Source: Rikenellaceae bacterium (lineage in GTDB: Bacteria; Bacteroidota; Bacteroidia; Bacteroidales; Rikenellaceae). From it: a stretch of DNA of 64,000 nucleotides. This document shows, in pieces, positions 19,132 to 28,162 of the stretch. Every line of letters starts with the position of its first letter. Within the stretch, counting starts at the first letter, position 1. A program made the translations under genes and the position numbers. The stretch lies in contig JAJBVT010000051.1 of the NCBI GenBank assembly GCA_020859685.1, positions 42,643 through 106,642 of the forward strand, read 5' to 3'. The notes under the pieces are model-generated. The model made no database searches. It had not been told where the DNA came from and saw only the letters and a list, made by a program, of their open reading frames with translations.

Positions 19132-22100
19132 CTACTCGAACATCCGCCGCATGGCCTCCTTATCGTCCGTGTCCATATATTTTATCACGAACTCTTTGGG
19201 GGCCATGCCGAAATAGTCCTTAAAGCTGTTCGAAAAGTAGGAATGGGTGGAGAACCCCACCTTATAGGCCACTTCGGAGATGTTAACCTTGTGGTTTATC
19301 AGCAGGTAGGCGGCCTGTTTCAGCCGTATCGATTTTATAAGGTTGCTGGGCGAGATATTGATATTCTCCTTCAGTTTACGGTTCAGGTGTACTCGGCTTA
19401 TCCCGACGTCGCGGCTTAGGTCGTCCACGCTGAACTCAGGATTTTCGATATTCTTGCGGATGGACTCGATAACGCGCGTTATGAAACGGCTGTCGGGCGA
19501 ACTCATCTGCACCTCCCCGTAGCCGGGGTTAATCTCGGTTCCGAATTTTTTCCGCATCGTATCCCTTGTTGCTATGGCCTGAGTAATGGCTCCTTTGAGC
19601 AGGTCGAGGCTGATGGGTTTCCTGAGGTAGCGGTCGGCCCCGCTGTCCATACACCGCTGTTCGGTCTCCTCGTCGGTCATGGAGGTGAGGATTATCACCG
19701 GAATATGGTTGGTGTCGGGGCTCTGTTTTATCTTCCGGCACAGCTCGTATCCGTCGCACTCGGGCATCATAAGGTCGGTAACTACGGCGTCGGGTATCGA
19801 GGTGGATATAATCTTCCATGCCTCGCGGCCGTTCTTGCAGGTCTGGATATTGTATTGTGCGGCAAGTTCCATACGGAGGTAATTCCCCAGTTCGGGGTCG
19901 TCGTCGACGAGAATCAGGTTGCGTTTTTTCTTGCTGGTTTTCAACTCGTCGTCACCTGCCAGCTCCATCAATTCTTCAGCCTGGTCGCTGCGTGTGCCGG
20001 GGCTGACGGTATAATAGAGGTCCTTGTGCTTGGCGTCGGCCGCTATCTCCTCGGGCGAGAGGTGGTCGTAACCGAGCGGTATACGGATTATGAAGGCTAC
20101 TCCGCCCTCGATATTCTCGGCATGGATGGTCCCGTGGTGAAGCCGGACAATCATTTTAGCTAGGTTCAACCCGATACCCGAACCGCCTGCAGCATGCTTT
20201 TCGAGTTGGAAAAAACGGTCGAACAGCCTGCCGAGCTGGCCGGGTTCGATATTTTCGCCCGAGTTCTCCACACGCAGTTCGAGGTATTCGTCCACTCGCG
20301 GAGTTATGCCGCTTTCGGGTCCGTTGGGCGACATCACGAGGCTGATTATCACGTTGCCGTTGTCCGGTGTGAACTTGAAGGCGTTCGAGAGGATATTGAA
20401 TAACACCTTGTCGAAATTACCCTGGTCCACCCACACGTCGAGCGACTCATGGTTGGCGATAAGCCGGAAATCTATATTGTGCAGCATGGCCATATGGTCG
20501 AACGACCGCATAATGTCGCGGATGAAAAAGACGATATCCGTCCGGTTGAACTTCATCCGGAGCTGGTTATTGTCTATCTTGCGCATATCGAGCAACTGGT
20601 TGATAATACGCAGTATGCGCAGCAGGTTGCGATACATCAGGTTGTAAATCTCACGGGTGCGGCCGTCGGTCTCCGCCTCGCGAATCCTCTTGAGCGGGGT
20701 CATTACCAGTGTCAGGGGCGTCCGTATCTCGTGCGACAGGTCGGTGAACATCCGCAGCTTCATCTCCTTCTTCTCAAGCTCGGCACGCTCCAACTCCCCC
20801 TGCCTGCGGCGGCGGATAAAATCGTACACCATCCACCCGAGCGCCCCGGCCAAAGCGAGGTACACAAGGTAGGCCCACCATGTCTTGTACAACGGCGGCA
20901 GAATAAGTATTTCGAGCTGGTTGTATACCACGTCCTCCCGCTGGTTACCCTCGAAGAATGCCTGCACCCGGAACCGGTAGCGCCCGTGGGGCAGGTTGGT
21001 GTACGTGGCCTGACGGTGGACGGCCGTAGTGTAGTTCCAGTCCGTGTCGAAACCCTCCATCATATAGCCGTAGACTATCTTCTGGGGGTTGGTGTATTCG
21101 AGGACGGTAAACTCAATGGAGAAAACGTTGTCGCTGTTCTTAAGGGTGGCCCGTGTGGCCTGGGTAATGTGCCTGTCGAGGATATTCTCGCCGCCGAGAC
21201 CGGGGTCGTATTCCACCGGTTCGTTGAATACGCTGAAACCGGTGAAGTTTATATTAGGCATCGGGTGCTCCTTTTGGTCGACCGCCGCGGGGTAGAACGC
21301 GCTGAGGCCGCCGATGCCGCCGAAGAACATCCGTCCGTCCGGGTCGGCGTAGGCTGCTCCGAAGCGAAATTCGTTATCCTGAAGGCCGTCGTATGCGTAG
21401 AAATTTTTGAACTCGCCGCTCGCCGTATCGAGTCTCGACAGGCCGTTGGCGGTGCTTATCCAGAGGTTGTCGTCATCTCCCCGGAGTATGGAGCAGACCA
21501 TATTGGCCGCCAGCCCGTCGCCGACGGTGTAGTGGCGATGGGTATTCCGGGCGGGGTCGTACTCTACGAGTCCCTCCGCCGTGCCTATCCAGAGCCTGCC
21601 GTCTTCCCCGGTGGAGAAAGAGTAGATGCGCGAAAACGATGCAATATCCCCGATACTCAGCGGAACCTCTTCGCGGGTTTGCAGATCATAGCACCTTGTG
21701 CCGTCGGCCCGGCCCACCCACAGGCGTCCTTCGCCGTCCAGCATAAGCGAGCTGACCCACCCGGCGATGGTCCGGTCCGGGAACCTGTCTACCGCTCCCG
21801 TGGAGCAATGGATTACACTGACCCCATTTCCGTAGGTGCCGGCGTACATCAGGTCCCTGTGCCCATCGTACTCGAAGCAGACCACCTTTTGCAGGTCCCC
21901 CTCGCATGAGAACTTCCGGAATCCGTCGCGGACTGTGTAGGTGGTGATTCCGCCCATGTAGGAGCTTATCCAGAGGGTTCCCCGGCTGTCGGTGCCCAGA
22001 GACATTATGGAGTTATTGGGCAGGGGGCTGTTGGCTGCGGTAAAGTTCTCGGTCTGCCCGTCGCGGCGGATACGGAACAGGCCGCCCCCGTCGGTCCCCG

Positions 22101-23262
22101 CCCAGAGGTTACCGTCGCGGTCGCGCACCACGGAGGTGACGCAGGCCACATTCCGGTCGGGCATGGCGGATGCCGGGTCATTGAAGACGAAATAGTCGAA
22201 CCCGTAACTCGATTTCGGTATAACGAGCAGGCCCATCTGGTAGACTCCCACCCAGACGTTCCCCTGGCTGTCCTCGATTATGGAGTGGGCTTTACACCGG
22301 TCGATGTCGATAGGGCAGTGGGTGAGGCGAGTCTCGCCCACCTCTTCGCTCCCGACGTTGAACAGCCGAAGGCCCATGTCCTCGGTTCCCACCCAGACGC
22401 ACCGGCCGGTGCCGTAGGCATTGGCAATCGAGCAGGTGCGGAGCGCCCGCACCCAGATGCCTTCCGACGATGCCCCGTGTGCGCGGCGTATCCGGCCCGT
22501 GGCACTGTCGTACACCAGTATGCCGTGGTTGAATGTGCCTATTATCAGGTTGCCGCTCGGCTCGTCGGCCACGATGGCCGACACCACGATTTCGGTGCGA
22601 ATCTCCTCCAGCGACGGTTCCCAGATATCCGTCACCTGCCGGTTCATGCCCGGCTCCACCACCATCAGGCCGCCCTGCTCGGGGCTGGCCCAGAGCCGCC
22701 CCTGCCGGTCGAAATAGAGGTTACCGGTATAGGAGGTCGAAAACAGGCCGTTAAGGGTCTCGGTCAGGGCCGCGTTGTATTCGTATGTATCGGTGTCGAG
22801 CACGAACAGGCCCCGCCCGGAGCAGGAGACGACGATGTATCGGTCGTCCGGACTCTCGGCTATGGAGGTTACGAAAAAATTCCACCGGTCCGAAACTATA
22901 TCGGGAAATTCGAATTGCCGGAAAGTATTCAGGGCCGGGTCGAACTGCTGAAGGCCGTTTGAGGTGCCCACCCAGCAGGTGCCGCGGCTGTCGTTGAAGA
23001 CTCCCGAGACGTTCCCGCCCGAGAGTGAACCGGCCCGGGTGCGGTCGTGGTAGAACGAGGTGAACCGCATTCCGTCGAAATATGCGACCCCGTTCTCGGT
23101 AGACACCCATATATACCCGCGCGCGTCCTGGTATACGGCGTTTATCTGGCTGTTCGGCAGGCCCTGCTCGGAATTATAGAGTCTTATTTTCTGCGGGAAA
23201 GCCTGCGGGGCGGACAGTAGGAAGAGAACAATGGCGGCAATTCCGGCGAATCGAAATCTCAT
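19132..23262 (-). CDS. Hybrid two-component system sensor/AraC regulator
   Basis: 1376-residue hybrid two-component system (HTCS), the likely master regulator of the xylan genes. The start at 23262 gives a signal peptide (IAAIVLFLLSAPQAFPQ). The periplasmic sensor (about 25-690) consists of some 13 beta-propeller repeats of the form LWIGTxxGL, enough for two seven-bladed propellers, followed by a Y_Y_Y domain (about 700-780). A transmembrane helix lies at about 793-815. Then come HisKA with H844 (DLSHEIRTPLTL), the HATPase domain (NAFKFTPDNGN, GSGIGLNLAKM), a receiver with D1163 (VVTDLMMPECDGYE) and a C-terminal AraC helix-turn-helix (ISEVAYKVGFSTHSYFSNSF). All phosphorelay residues are present. 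It binds an oligosaccharide in the periplasm and activates transcription from the cytoplasm. It lies divergent to the GH30 gene. Its target is inferred to be the repeated operator. Confidence 0.95.
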   Translation of the reverse strand: MRFRFAGIAAIVLFLLSAPQAFPQKIRLYNSEQGLPNSQINAVYQDARGYIWVSTENGVAYFDGMRFTSFYHDRTRAGSLSGGNVSGVFNDSRGTCWVGTSNGLQQFDPALNTFRQFEFPDIVSDRWNFFVTSIAESPDDRYIVVSCSGRGLFVLDTDTYEYNAALTETLNGLFSTSYTGNLYFDRQGRLWASPEQGGLMVVEPGMNRQVTDIWEPSLEEIRTEIVVSAIVADEPSGNLIIGTFNHGILVYDSATGRIRRAHGASSEGIWVRALRTCSIANAYGTGRCVWVGTEDMGLRLFNVGSEEVGETRLTHCPIDIDRCKAHSIIEDSQGNVWVGVYQMGLLVIPKSSYGFDYFVFNDPASAMPDRNVACVTSVVRDRDGNLWAGTDGGGLFRIRRDGQTENFTAANSPLPNNSIMSLGTDSRGTLWISSYMGGITTYTVRDGFRKFSCEGDLQKVVCFEYDGHRDLMYAGTYGNGVSVIHCSTGAVDRFPDRTIAGWVSSLMLDGEGRLWVGRADGTRCYDLQTREEVPLSIGDIASFSRIYSFSTGEDGRLWIGTAEGLVEYDPARNTHRHYTVGDGLAANMVCSILRGDDDNLWISTANGLSRLDTASGEFKNFYAYDGLQDNEFRFGAAYADPDGRMFFGGIGGLSAFYPAAVDQKEHPMPNINFTGFSVFNEPVEYDPGLGGENILDRHITQATRATLKNSDNVFSIEFTVLEYTNPQKIVYGYMMEGFDTDWNYTTAVHRQATYTNLPHGRYRFRVQAFFEGNQREDVVYNQLEILILPPLYKTWWAYLVYLALAGALGWMVYDFIRRRRQGELERAELEKKEMKLRMFTDLSHEIRTPLTLVMTPLKRIREAETDGRTREIYNLMYRNLLRILRIINQLLDMRKIDNNQLRMKFNRTDIVFFIRDIMRSFDHMAMLHNIDFRLIANHESLDVWVDQGNFDKVLFNILSNAFKFTPDNGNVIISLVMSPNGPESGITPRVDEYLELRVENSGENIEPGQLGRLFDRFFQLEKHAAGGSGIGLNLAKMIVRLHHGTIHAENIEGGVAFIIRIPLGYDHLSPEEIAADAKHKDLYYTVSPGTRSDQAEELMELAGDDELKTSKKKRNLILVDDDPELGNYLRMELAAQYNIQTCKNGREAWKIISTSIPDAVVTDLMMPECDGYELCRKIKQSPDTNHIPVIILTSMTDEETEQRCMDSGADRYLRKPISLDLLKGAITQAIATRDTMRKKFGTEINPGYGEVQMSSPDSRFITRVIESIRKNIENPEFSVDDLSRDVGISRVHLNRKLKENINISPSNLIKSIRLKQAAYLLINHKVNISEVAYKVGFSTHSYFSNSFKDYFGMAPKEFVIKYMDTDDKEAMRRMFE

Positions 23263-23316
23263 GGGAAGCGTCTTTTTCAGGTTAGTAAGCGGGTATACCC
23301 GGGGCACCCTTGTCTG

Positions 23317-23324
23317 CAAATCTA
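23317..23324 (-). promoter_or_regulatory. -7 box of the HTCS gene
   Basis: TAGATTTG on the minus strand, an exact match to TAnnTTTG, 54 bp upstream of the HTCS start codon. No xylan operator sits at the expected distance on this strand, so the regulator gene is probably expressed at a basal level. Confidence 0.5.
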
Positions 23325-23384
23325 ACATTTTTGCAACTTAATATAACGGCCTGCGGGACCACGGGAAGGCCAAAAACGGCGGAA

Positions 23385-23450
23385 TGTTTCAAAATCGACA
23401 GCATTGGTTACGAGAGTCCCGGCTATTGTCGCCGGGCCGGGATACATTTG
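23385..23450 (+). promoter_or_regulatory. HTCS-type operator and -7 box for the GH30 gene
   Basis: Operator 23385-23412: half-sites TGTTTCAAA (perfect) and TTGGTTACG (two mismatches) with GACAG in the spacer. After 30 bp comes TACATTTG (23443-23450), a perfect -7 box, 32 bp before the GH30 start codon. Confidence 0.8.
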
Positions 23451-23482
23451 CCCCGAACCGATTAACCAAAACCTACGAAACT

Positions 23483-25063
23483 ATGAGATTCCTGCTTACC
23501 CGATTTATTCCCGTAATTGCCCTCTGCCTCCTTGCAGCCTCGTGCAGCGACGACGAGGGCGGGTCATCGAAATATGCCGTTCCGTCCACCGATGCCATAA
23601 GTCTCGGCGCGGAAGATACCGAGGCTACGTTCACCGTCGAGTGGTATCGCTGCGCGTGGCAGGTGGCTATCGACGGCGAAGGATTCCTGACCGGGCTGTC
23701 TACCGCCGTGGGCGGCAACGCCGGCGGGCAGGGCGAAAACACGGTTACCGTCTACGCCGACGCCAACGGCACCCAGCAGCCACGCTCGCAGGATATCCTG
23801 CTCACGAACCTTACCACCGACCGGACCGACCGGATAACGGTAACCCAGTCGGCCGGGGGCGCGCTGACCGTAACGGTCGACACAGGGGATGTGAACCAGC
23901 ATGTGGTGGGTTTCGGCGGGATGCTGAACCCTACTATCTGGGTGGCGGCCGCCGACTATATCGACGTGGACGAAATAGATCTGATGTACGGCCCGGGAGG
24001 ATTGGGATACAATATCCTGCGCCTTATGGTCTATGATGACCGGAACCGGTGGGGGGACGATATCGAGACGGCGCGGCGCGCACAGTCTTACGGAGCCCTG
24101 CTTCTGGCATCGCCGTGGTATCCGCCTGCGGAGCTTGAAGAGGGTGTACGTGGTTCCACCAGTTACCTTCCCGAGGCCAACTATGCGGCATACGCAAAAC
24201 ACCTGAAGGATTATACCGAATATATGGCCGCCAACGGCGTCACGATAGACGTTATGTCTATCCAGAACGAGCCGGATATGGAGTTTACCAACTGGACCAT
24301 CGACCAGATATACAATTTCGTCCGCGATTACGGCCGCTCGCTCGGGGACGTTAAAGTGATGGCCGCCGAGTCGTTCTGCTTCAATCAGGATTATACCAAC
24401 CGCCTGCTAAACAACGCAGTCACCGATGCCAATTTCGACATTGTGGGTGCGCATATCTATGGCCACGAGTGGTTCGGTACGCAGAGCTCGCCGCTTGCCG
24501 GAATCCGCGACTATCCGCTGGCCCGGGAGAAGGGCAAGGAGGTCTGGATGACCGAATACCTGATGAACGAGGAGTCGGACGGATGGGACTACGATACCTC
24601 CATATCGCTTCTGGCGCAGAATATTCACGACTGCATGGAGGCCAATTTCAACACCTACATCTGGTGGTACCTCAAACGGTATTACAGCATGATAGGCGAC
24701 TCGCAGCCCGAATCGCCGGTAGGTACGGGCGAAGTTACGAAACGTGGATACGTGCTGTCGCACTACGCGCAGTACGCCACGGGGCGCGACAGGGTGACCG
24801 TCGATTACGATACCGGCAGGAGAGTCCTCATGACGGCCTATATCGGCGACGGGGATATAACCTTCGTGGCGGTGAACCTCGACACATCCAGCGGTGTTCC
24901 CGTGGATATCCTGCTGCCTTCGGCCGCCTCAGCGGTCAGCGCGGTGGAGACTACCTCCTCGTCCGATATGGTGTCGGTAACTCCCTCGCTAAGCGACGAT
25001 AAAATGACCCTCTCCCTCGAGCTGAAAAAGGAGAGCATCGTCTCGGTCCGGGTGCAACTGTAA
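23483..25063 (+). CDS. GH30 xylanase lipoprotein with BACON domain
   Basis: 526-residue surface endo-acting glycosidase of family GH30, probably a glucuronoxylanase or related xylanase. The start at 23483 gives a lipoprotein signal (LCLLAASC, then SDDEGG, an acidic surface-export tail). Residues about 30-110 are a BACON module (WQVAIDGEGF to ITVTQSAGG). The catalytic barrel starts near 118 (VVGFGGMLNP). The acid/base is E263 (SIQNEPDMEF) and the nucleophile E358 (VWMTEYLMNEE). The small C-terminal beta domain typical of the family completes it. It has its own operator and promoter, and a second operator separates it from the following GH10 gene. GH30 subfamilies differ in their need for a glucuronate side chain; I cannot settle the subfamily from motifs alone. 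Confidence 0.88.
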   Translation: MRFLLTRFIPVIALCLLAASCSDDEGGSSKYAVPSTDAISLGAEDTEATFTVEWYRCAWQVAIDGEGFLTGLSTAVGGNAGGQGENTVTVYADANGTQQPRSQDILLTNLTTDRTDRITVTQSAGGALTVTVDTGDVNQHVVGFGGMLNPTIWVAAADYIDVDEIDLMYGPGGLGYNILRLMVYDDRNRWGDDIETARRAQSYGALLLASPWYPPAELEEGVRGSTSYLPEANYAAYAKHLKDYTEYMAANGVTIDVMSIQNEPDMEFTNWTIDQIYNFVRDYGRSLGDVKVMAAESFCFNQDYTNRLLNNAVTDANFDIVGAHIYGHEWFGTQSSPLAGIRDYPLAREKGKEVWMTEYLMNEESDGWDYDTSISLLAQNIHDCMEANFNTYIWWYLKRYYSMIGDSQPESPVGTGEVTKRGYVLSHYAQYATGRDRVTVDYDTGRRVLMTAYIGDGDITFVAVNLDTSSGVPVDILLPSAASAVSAVETTSSSDMVSVTPSLSDDKMTLSLELKKESIVSVRVQL

Positions 25064-25383
25064 TTTACCCCCACTGCATTATTACCGGACCGGTAAGGGA
25101 ATCAGCGTGCCTCCCCGTTCTTCGGCGGTAAGCAGGGCAGGTCGGTATATGCGGTAAGGCCAAACGACAATACTCCTTGTTAATACGCCGCCCCACGGGT
25201 ATGATGTTTCATTTCCGACAGGTTATTTAACCGGATTGCAAACCGTGTTTCAAAACGGACACATTACGATACATGCGTGATAAGGTGCGGATACCGGGGT
25301 AAATACCTTTGTTCGGGGCATCTCCGTAAAGGCCCGGCTGACTACGACTACCTTAAAATAAATATTAACCGAACAATGATCTT
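25064..25383. other. Intergenic region before the surface GH10 gene
   Basis: 320 bp without a gene. It carries the operator at 25246-25273, a second partial operator at 25205-25232 and a -7 box at 25304-25311. No clear terminator follows the GH30 stop, so some read-through into the GH10 gene is possible. Confidence 0.6.
25205..25311 (+). promoter_or_regulatory. Tandem HTCS-type operators and -7 box for the GH10 gene
   Basis: Main operator 25246-25273: half-sites TGTTTCAAA (perfect) and TACGATACA, spacer with GACAC. After 30 bp comes TACCTTTG (25304-25311), a perfect -7 box. A second copy, 25205-25232, lies 41 bp further upstream; it keeps the left half (TGTTTCATT) and the GACAG core, but its right half is poor. 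Confidence 0.75.
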
Positions 25384-27594
25384 ATGAGAAAATTTACTTT
25401 GCTATTGCTGGCGGCAGCGCTGGTGGTACCGCTCTCGTTCCAGTCGTGTACCACGGACGATTTTCAGACCTTCGACCCGCCCGCGTACGACAATCCCAAC
25501 GGCAGCGGGGACGAAGAGGAACCCGGGTACGGAGGTAACGGCGAGTATACATATACCCTGAAAGAACTTGCCGCTGCGGCCGGTACACGTATTGGGGCCG
25601 GGGTTACCAACTCGGAGTACAACAACGCTACCATCTCTGAAATTGTCCACCGGGAGTTCGACAACGTGACGTTCGGTAACGAGATGAAGAACGCTTCGAT
25701 AGTCTCGTCCAACGGCACGATGAACTTTGCGACCGCCGACGCAATGGTGGCCCAGCTCAAGGCGAACGATATCGCTATCTTCGGCCACACCCTCGGCTGG
25801 CACTCCCAGCAGTCGTCGTACTATATAAATCTGGTAAACGGCGCCACGGAGTCGTACGACAATGAGAAGGTTTTCGTCGATTTCGAGGACGGTCAACCCC
25901 TGTCGAACAGCGGAAGCTGGACGGGCGAAGCCACGGTAAGCGTAACGACCGACCCGACGGAGGTGTTCGTGGGCGACTACTCCCTTAAAGTGGTAAACAC
26001 CGTCGATAACGCCGACTTCTGGCGCACTTCTCTCCAGGTACCCGTACCGAATGTTACGGCCGGTGAAAATATTACGGTTGCTTTCTGGATTAAAGCGGCC
26101 GAAAACGGTTCGGAAATGAGGGTCTCGACTTCCGACCTACAATATTTATCCAACAAAGATGTTACCACCCAATGGCAAAGGGTAACGCAGGAGATAACCG
26201 TAAGCGATCCGACCGACTATGCCGTATGCCTCGATGTGGGCCGGGATGCCAACACTTATTTCATAGATAACATCCGCGTCTACACCACTCCGGCCGGAAC
26301 CGGCGGCGGTAGCACCGGTCCCACCGAAGTGCTGACGGAAGATTTCGAAACGGTTCAGGACGGCTTTTTCCCCGGGTGGAGGAACTGGAACGGAGGTGAG
26401 TACCAGTCTCAATCGTCCGATTATGCCCGTTCCGGAAGCTATTCCCTTAAAATCAACAACTACGATGTCATCTCGACCGACTGGCAGTTACAGGCTATTA
26501 GCCCGGAGTTCAGCGTGAATGCAGACGGCACGGTGGATATATCTATCTGGGCCTACTCCCCGTTGGATGACCAGTATACCACACTGGCAATCAGCTATTA
26601 TGACAGCGACGGCATCGAAAATGTCGACTATTCGCAATCGGGCACCAAATCGTATGCGGGGAAAGACCAGTGGGCCGAACTCACTTGGCAGTTTACCGCT
26701 CCACCGGACGCTGTAACCGCCAGGCTCGTATTCCGGTGCGGTTATTCGGATGTGGAACTAATCTACTTCGACGACCTTTCGGTTGTATTGGCCGACACGG
26801 GCAGCGGCAGCGAAGACGACCCGACCTCGACCCATACCGAGTCGGCACAGGACCGTATCGACTACGCGCTAAAAGAGTGGGTGTTCGCGATGATGGAACG
26901 CTACGGCGACGACGTCTACGCGTGGGATGCCCTAAACGAGATATTCTCCGACGACGCGAGTCAGGTATTCCGCACCAATTACGGCGCGCTGGAGAGCGGC
27001 CTGTTCTATTGGGGAGATTATCTGGGCGGCGGTGAGAAGTTCGCCGAGAAGGTTTGCCGCTATGCCAAGGCCGTCAAGCCCGACGCGATCCTTTTCGTGA
27101 ACGATTACAACCTCGAAGCCAAATGGAACCCGAACAAGTTGCCGAACCTTTGCAATTTCGCCGCCAACGCGGATTATATCGATGGAGTGGGTACGCAGAT
27201 GCACATGAGCCTCACCACCGAGAAATCGAACATCGACGATATGTTCCAGCAGATGGCCGCAACGGGTAAACTGGTGCGTGTGTCGGAGCTGGATATCTCC
27301 GTAAATAACGATGGCGAGTATACGGAGCTTACCGAAGAGCTCGCGCAGGCGCAGGCCGAGATGTACGCTTATGTGGTCGAGTCATATTTCACCCATGTGC
27401 CCGCGGCCCAGCGTGCCGGTATCACTATCTGGGGTGTAAAGGACGACGTGAGCTGGCTTACAAGTAACGGTGTGGAGCAGTGGCCGCTGCTGTTCGATGC
27501 TGACGGCGAGCCCAAAGCATCTTATGATGCCTTCTACAAGAAACTCCAGTCCTACACCGACCTCGTGGAGACACGGGCGGCGGACGAAGAATAG
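25384..27594 (+). CDS. Surface GH10 endo-xylanase with two inserted CBMs
   Basis: 736-residue lipoprotein (lipobox LSFQSC, then TTDDFQ) of the type in which a GH10 barrel is split by carbohydrate-binding modules. Residues about 57-150 hold the first strands (FDNVTFGNEMKN, FGHTLGWHSQQ). Two CBM4/9-like jelly rolls follow at about 160-310 and 318-468 (VFVDFEDGQP and TEDFETVQDG starts, each ending in an FIDNIRV- or YFDDLSV-like strand). The barrel resumes at about 475, with acid/base E519 (WDALNEIFS) and nucleophile E635 (RVSELDIS). Such enzymes bind insoluble xylan at the cell surface and release oligosaccharides for SusC/SusD. It forms its own unit between the operators at 25205-25273 and the terminator at 27630. 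Confidence 0.93.
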   Translation: MRKFTLLLLAAALVVPLSFQSCTTDDFQTFDPPAYDNPNGSGDEEEPGYGGNGEYTYTLKELAAAAGTRIGAGVTNSEYNNATISEIVHREFDNVTFGNEMKNASIVSSNGTMNFATADAMVAQLKANDIAIFGHTLGWHSQQSSYYINLVNGATESYDNEKVFVDFEDGQPLSNSGSWTGEATVSVTTDPTEVFVGDYSLKVVNTVDNADFWRTSLQVPVPNVTAGENITVAFWIKAAENGSEMRVSTSDLQYLSNKDVTTQWQRVTQEITVSDPTDYAVCLDVGRDANTYFIDNIRVYTTPAGTGGGSTGPTEVLTEDFETVQDGFFPGWRNWNGGEYQSQSSDYARSGSYSLKINNYDVISTDWQLQAISPEFSVNADGTVDISIWAYSPLDDQYTTLAISYYDSDGIENVDYSQSGTKSYAGKDQWAELTWQFTAPPDAVTARLVFRCGYSDVELIYFDDLSVVLADTGSGSEDDPTSTHTESAQDRIDYALKEWVFAMMERYGDDVYAWDALNEIFSDDASQVFRTNYGALESGLFYWGDYLGGGEKFAEKVCRYAKAVKPDAILFVNDYNLEAKWNPNKLPNLCNFAANADYIDGVGTQMHMSLTTEKSNIDDMFQQMAATGKLVRVSELDISVNNDGEYTELTEELAQAQAEMYAYVVESYFTHVPAAQRAGITIWGVKDDVSWLTSNGVEQWPLLFDADGEPKASYDAFYKKLQSYTDLVETRAADEE

Positions 27595-27629
27595 AAAGAC
27601 AGGTTAGGTAAGAAGTTTTGTCGACAGGG

Positions 27630-27664
27630 GAAGGCGCGGTCGTTTGGTCGCGTCTTCTGTTTTT
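27630..27664 (+). terminator. Intrinsic terminator after the surface GH10 gene
   Basis: GAAGGCGCG pairs with CGCGTCTTC (nine pairs, one G-T) around a 10-base loop and is followed by TGTTTTT. Confidence 0.75.
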
Positions 27665-27815
27665 GCAGGGGTTGTATCGGAAAGGTTAAGGCTTTCAGGT
27701 GTTGGCCGGATGTCTCAATTTCATTTACGACCGATAGCAAACCGAATAAAGATAGATAATGTAATTTCCGAGCGAAAGCGAGGCGCCTCTCGATATGAGA
27801 TAATTTACAATACTG

Positions 27816-28069
27816 TGTCATTCTGAGCGCAGCAAAGAATCTTTCTACCCTATTAGTTTTCATCGGCCTGCCATCCCCGCACTCCGCATTGCAAACTTTT
27901 GTGTTCAGGGTATTATATGTTCAGGGAGTCGACAATAAGAATATCATTCCGAACGAAAAGAGTAATCTTCCTATTATATTTCAACGGGAGGTCCTACGTA
28001 GGGTTACGGCGTTTCTTTGAGGAGAGATAATTCTTCAATACTATGTCATTCTGAGCGCAGCGAAGAATC
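27816..28069 (+). repeat. Two stem-loop repeats in direct orientation
   Basis: Copies at 27816-27842 and 28043-28069, both with the ATTCT/AGAAT arm pair. Similarity extends about 20 bp upstream of each (GAGATAATT...CAATACT), so a longer unit was duplicated. The first copy has one altered base in the tandem G-A section. Confidence 0.8.
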
Positions 28070-28099
28070 TCTAAATCTGCAATTTTTATTCATATAAAT

Positions 28100-28133
28100 A
28101 AAGACCACGAGCCGCCTGAGGGCCGTGGTCTTT
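28100..28133 (-). terminator. Intrinsic terminator of the GH43-GH2 operon
   Basis: AAAGACCACG pairs perfectly with CGTGGTCTTT, extended by GCC/GGC after a bulged A. On the minus strand it is followed by ATTTATATG, and it lies 29 bp past the GH2 stop. The A- and T-rich ends could let it work in both directions. Confidence 0.8.
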
Positions 28134-28162
28134 GTTCAAATCGGTTTCGGAAAGAAACGCCC

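Larger units (their letters stand above)
27595..28162. other. Convergent junction between GH10 and GH2 genes
   Basis: 568 bp without a gene. It contains a terminator for the GH10 gene, two stem-loop repeats and a terminator for the GH43-GH2 operon. A degenerate repeat relic (TCATTCCGAACG) lies near 27943. Confidence 0.6.

Noticed and set aside
20449..21909. Open frame of 486 codons on the plus strand inside the HTCS gene
   Set aside because: Antisense to the sensor propeller and kinase; no start context and Val/Arg/Gly-rich composition typical of shadows.
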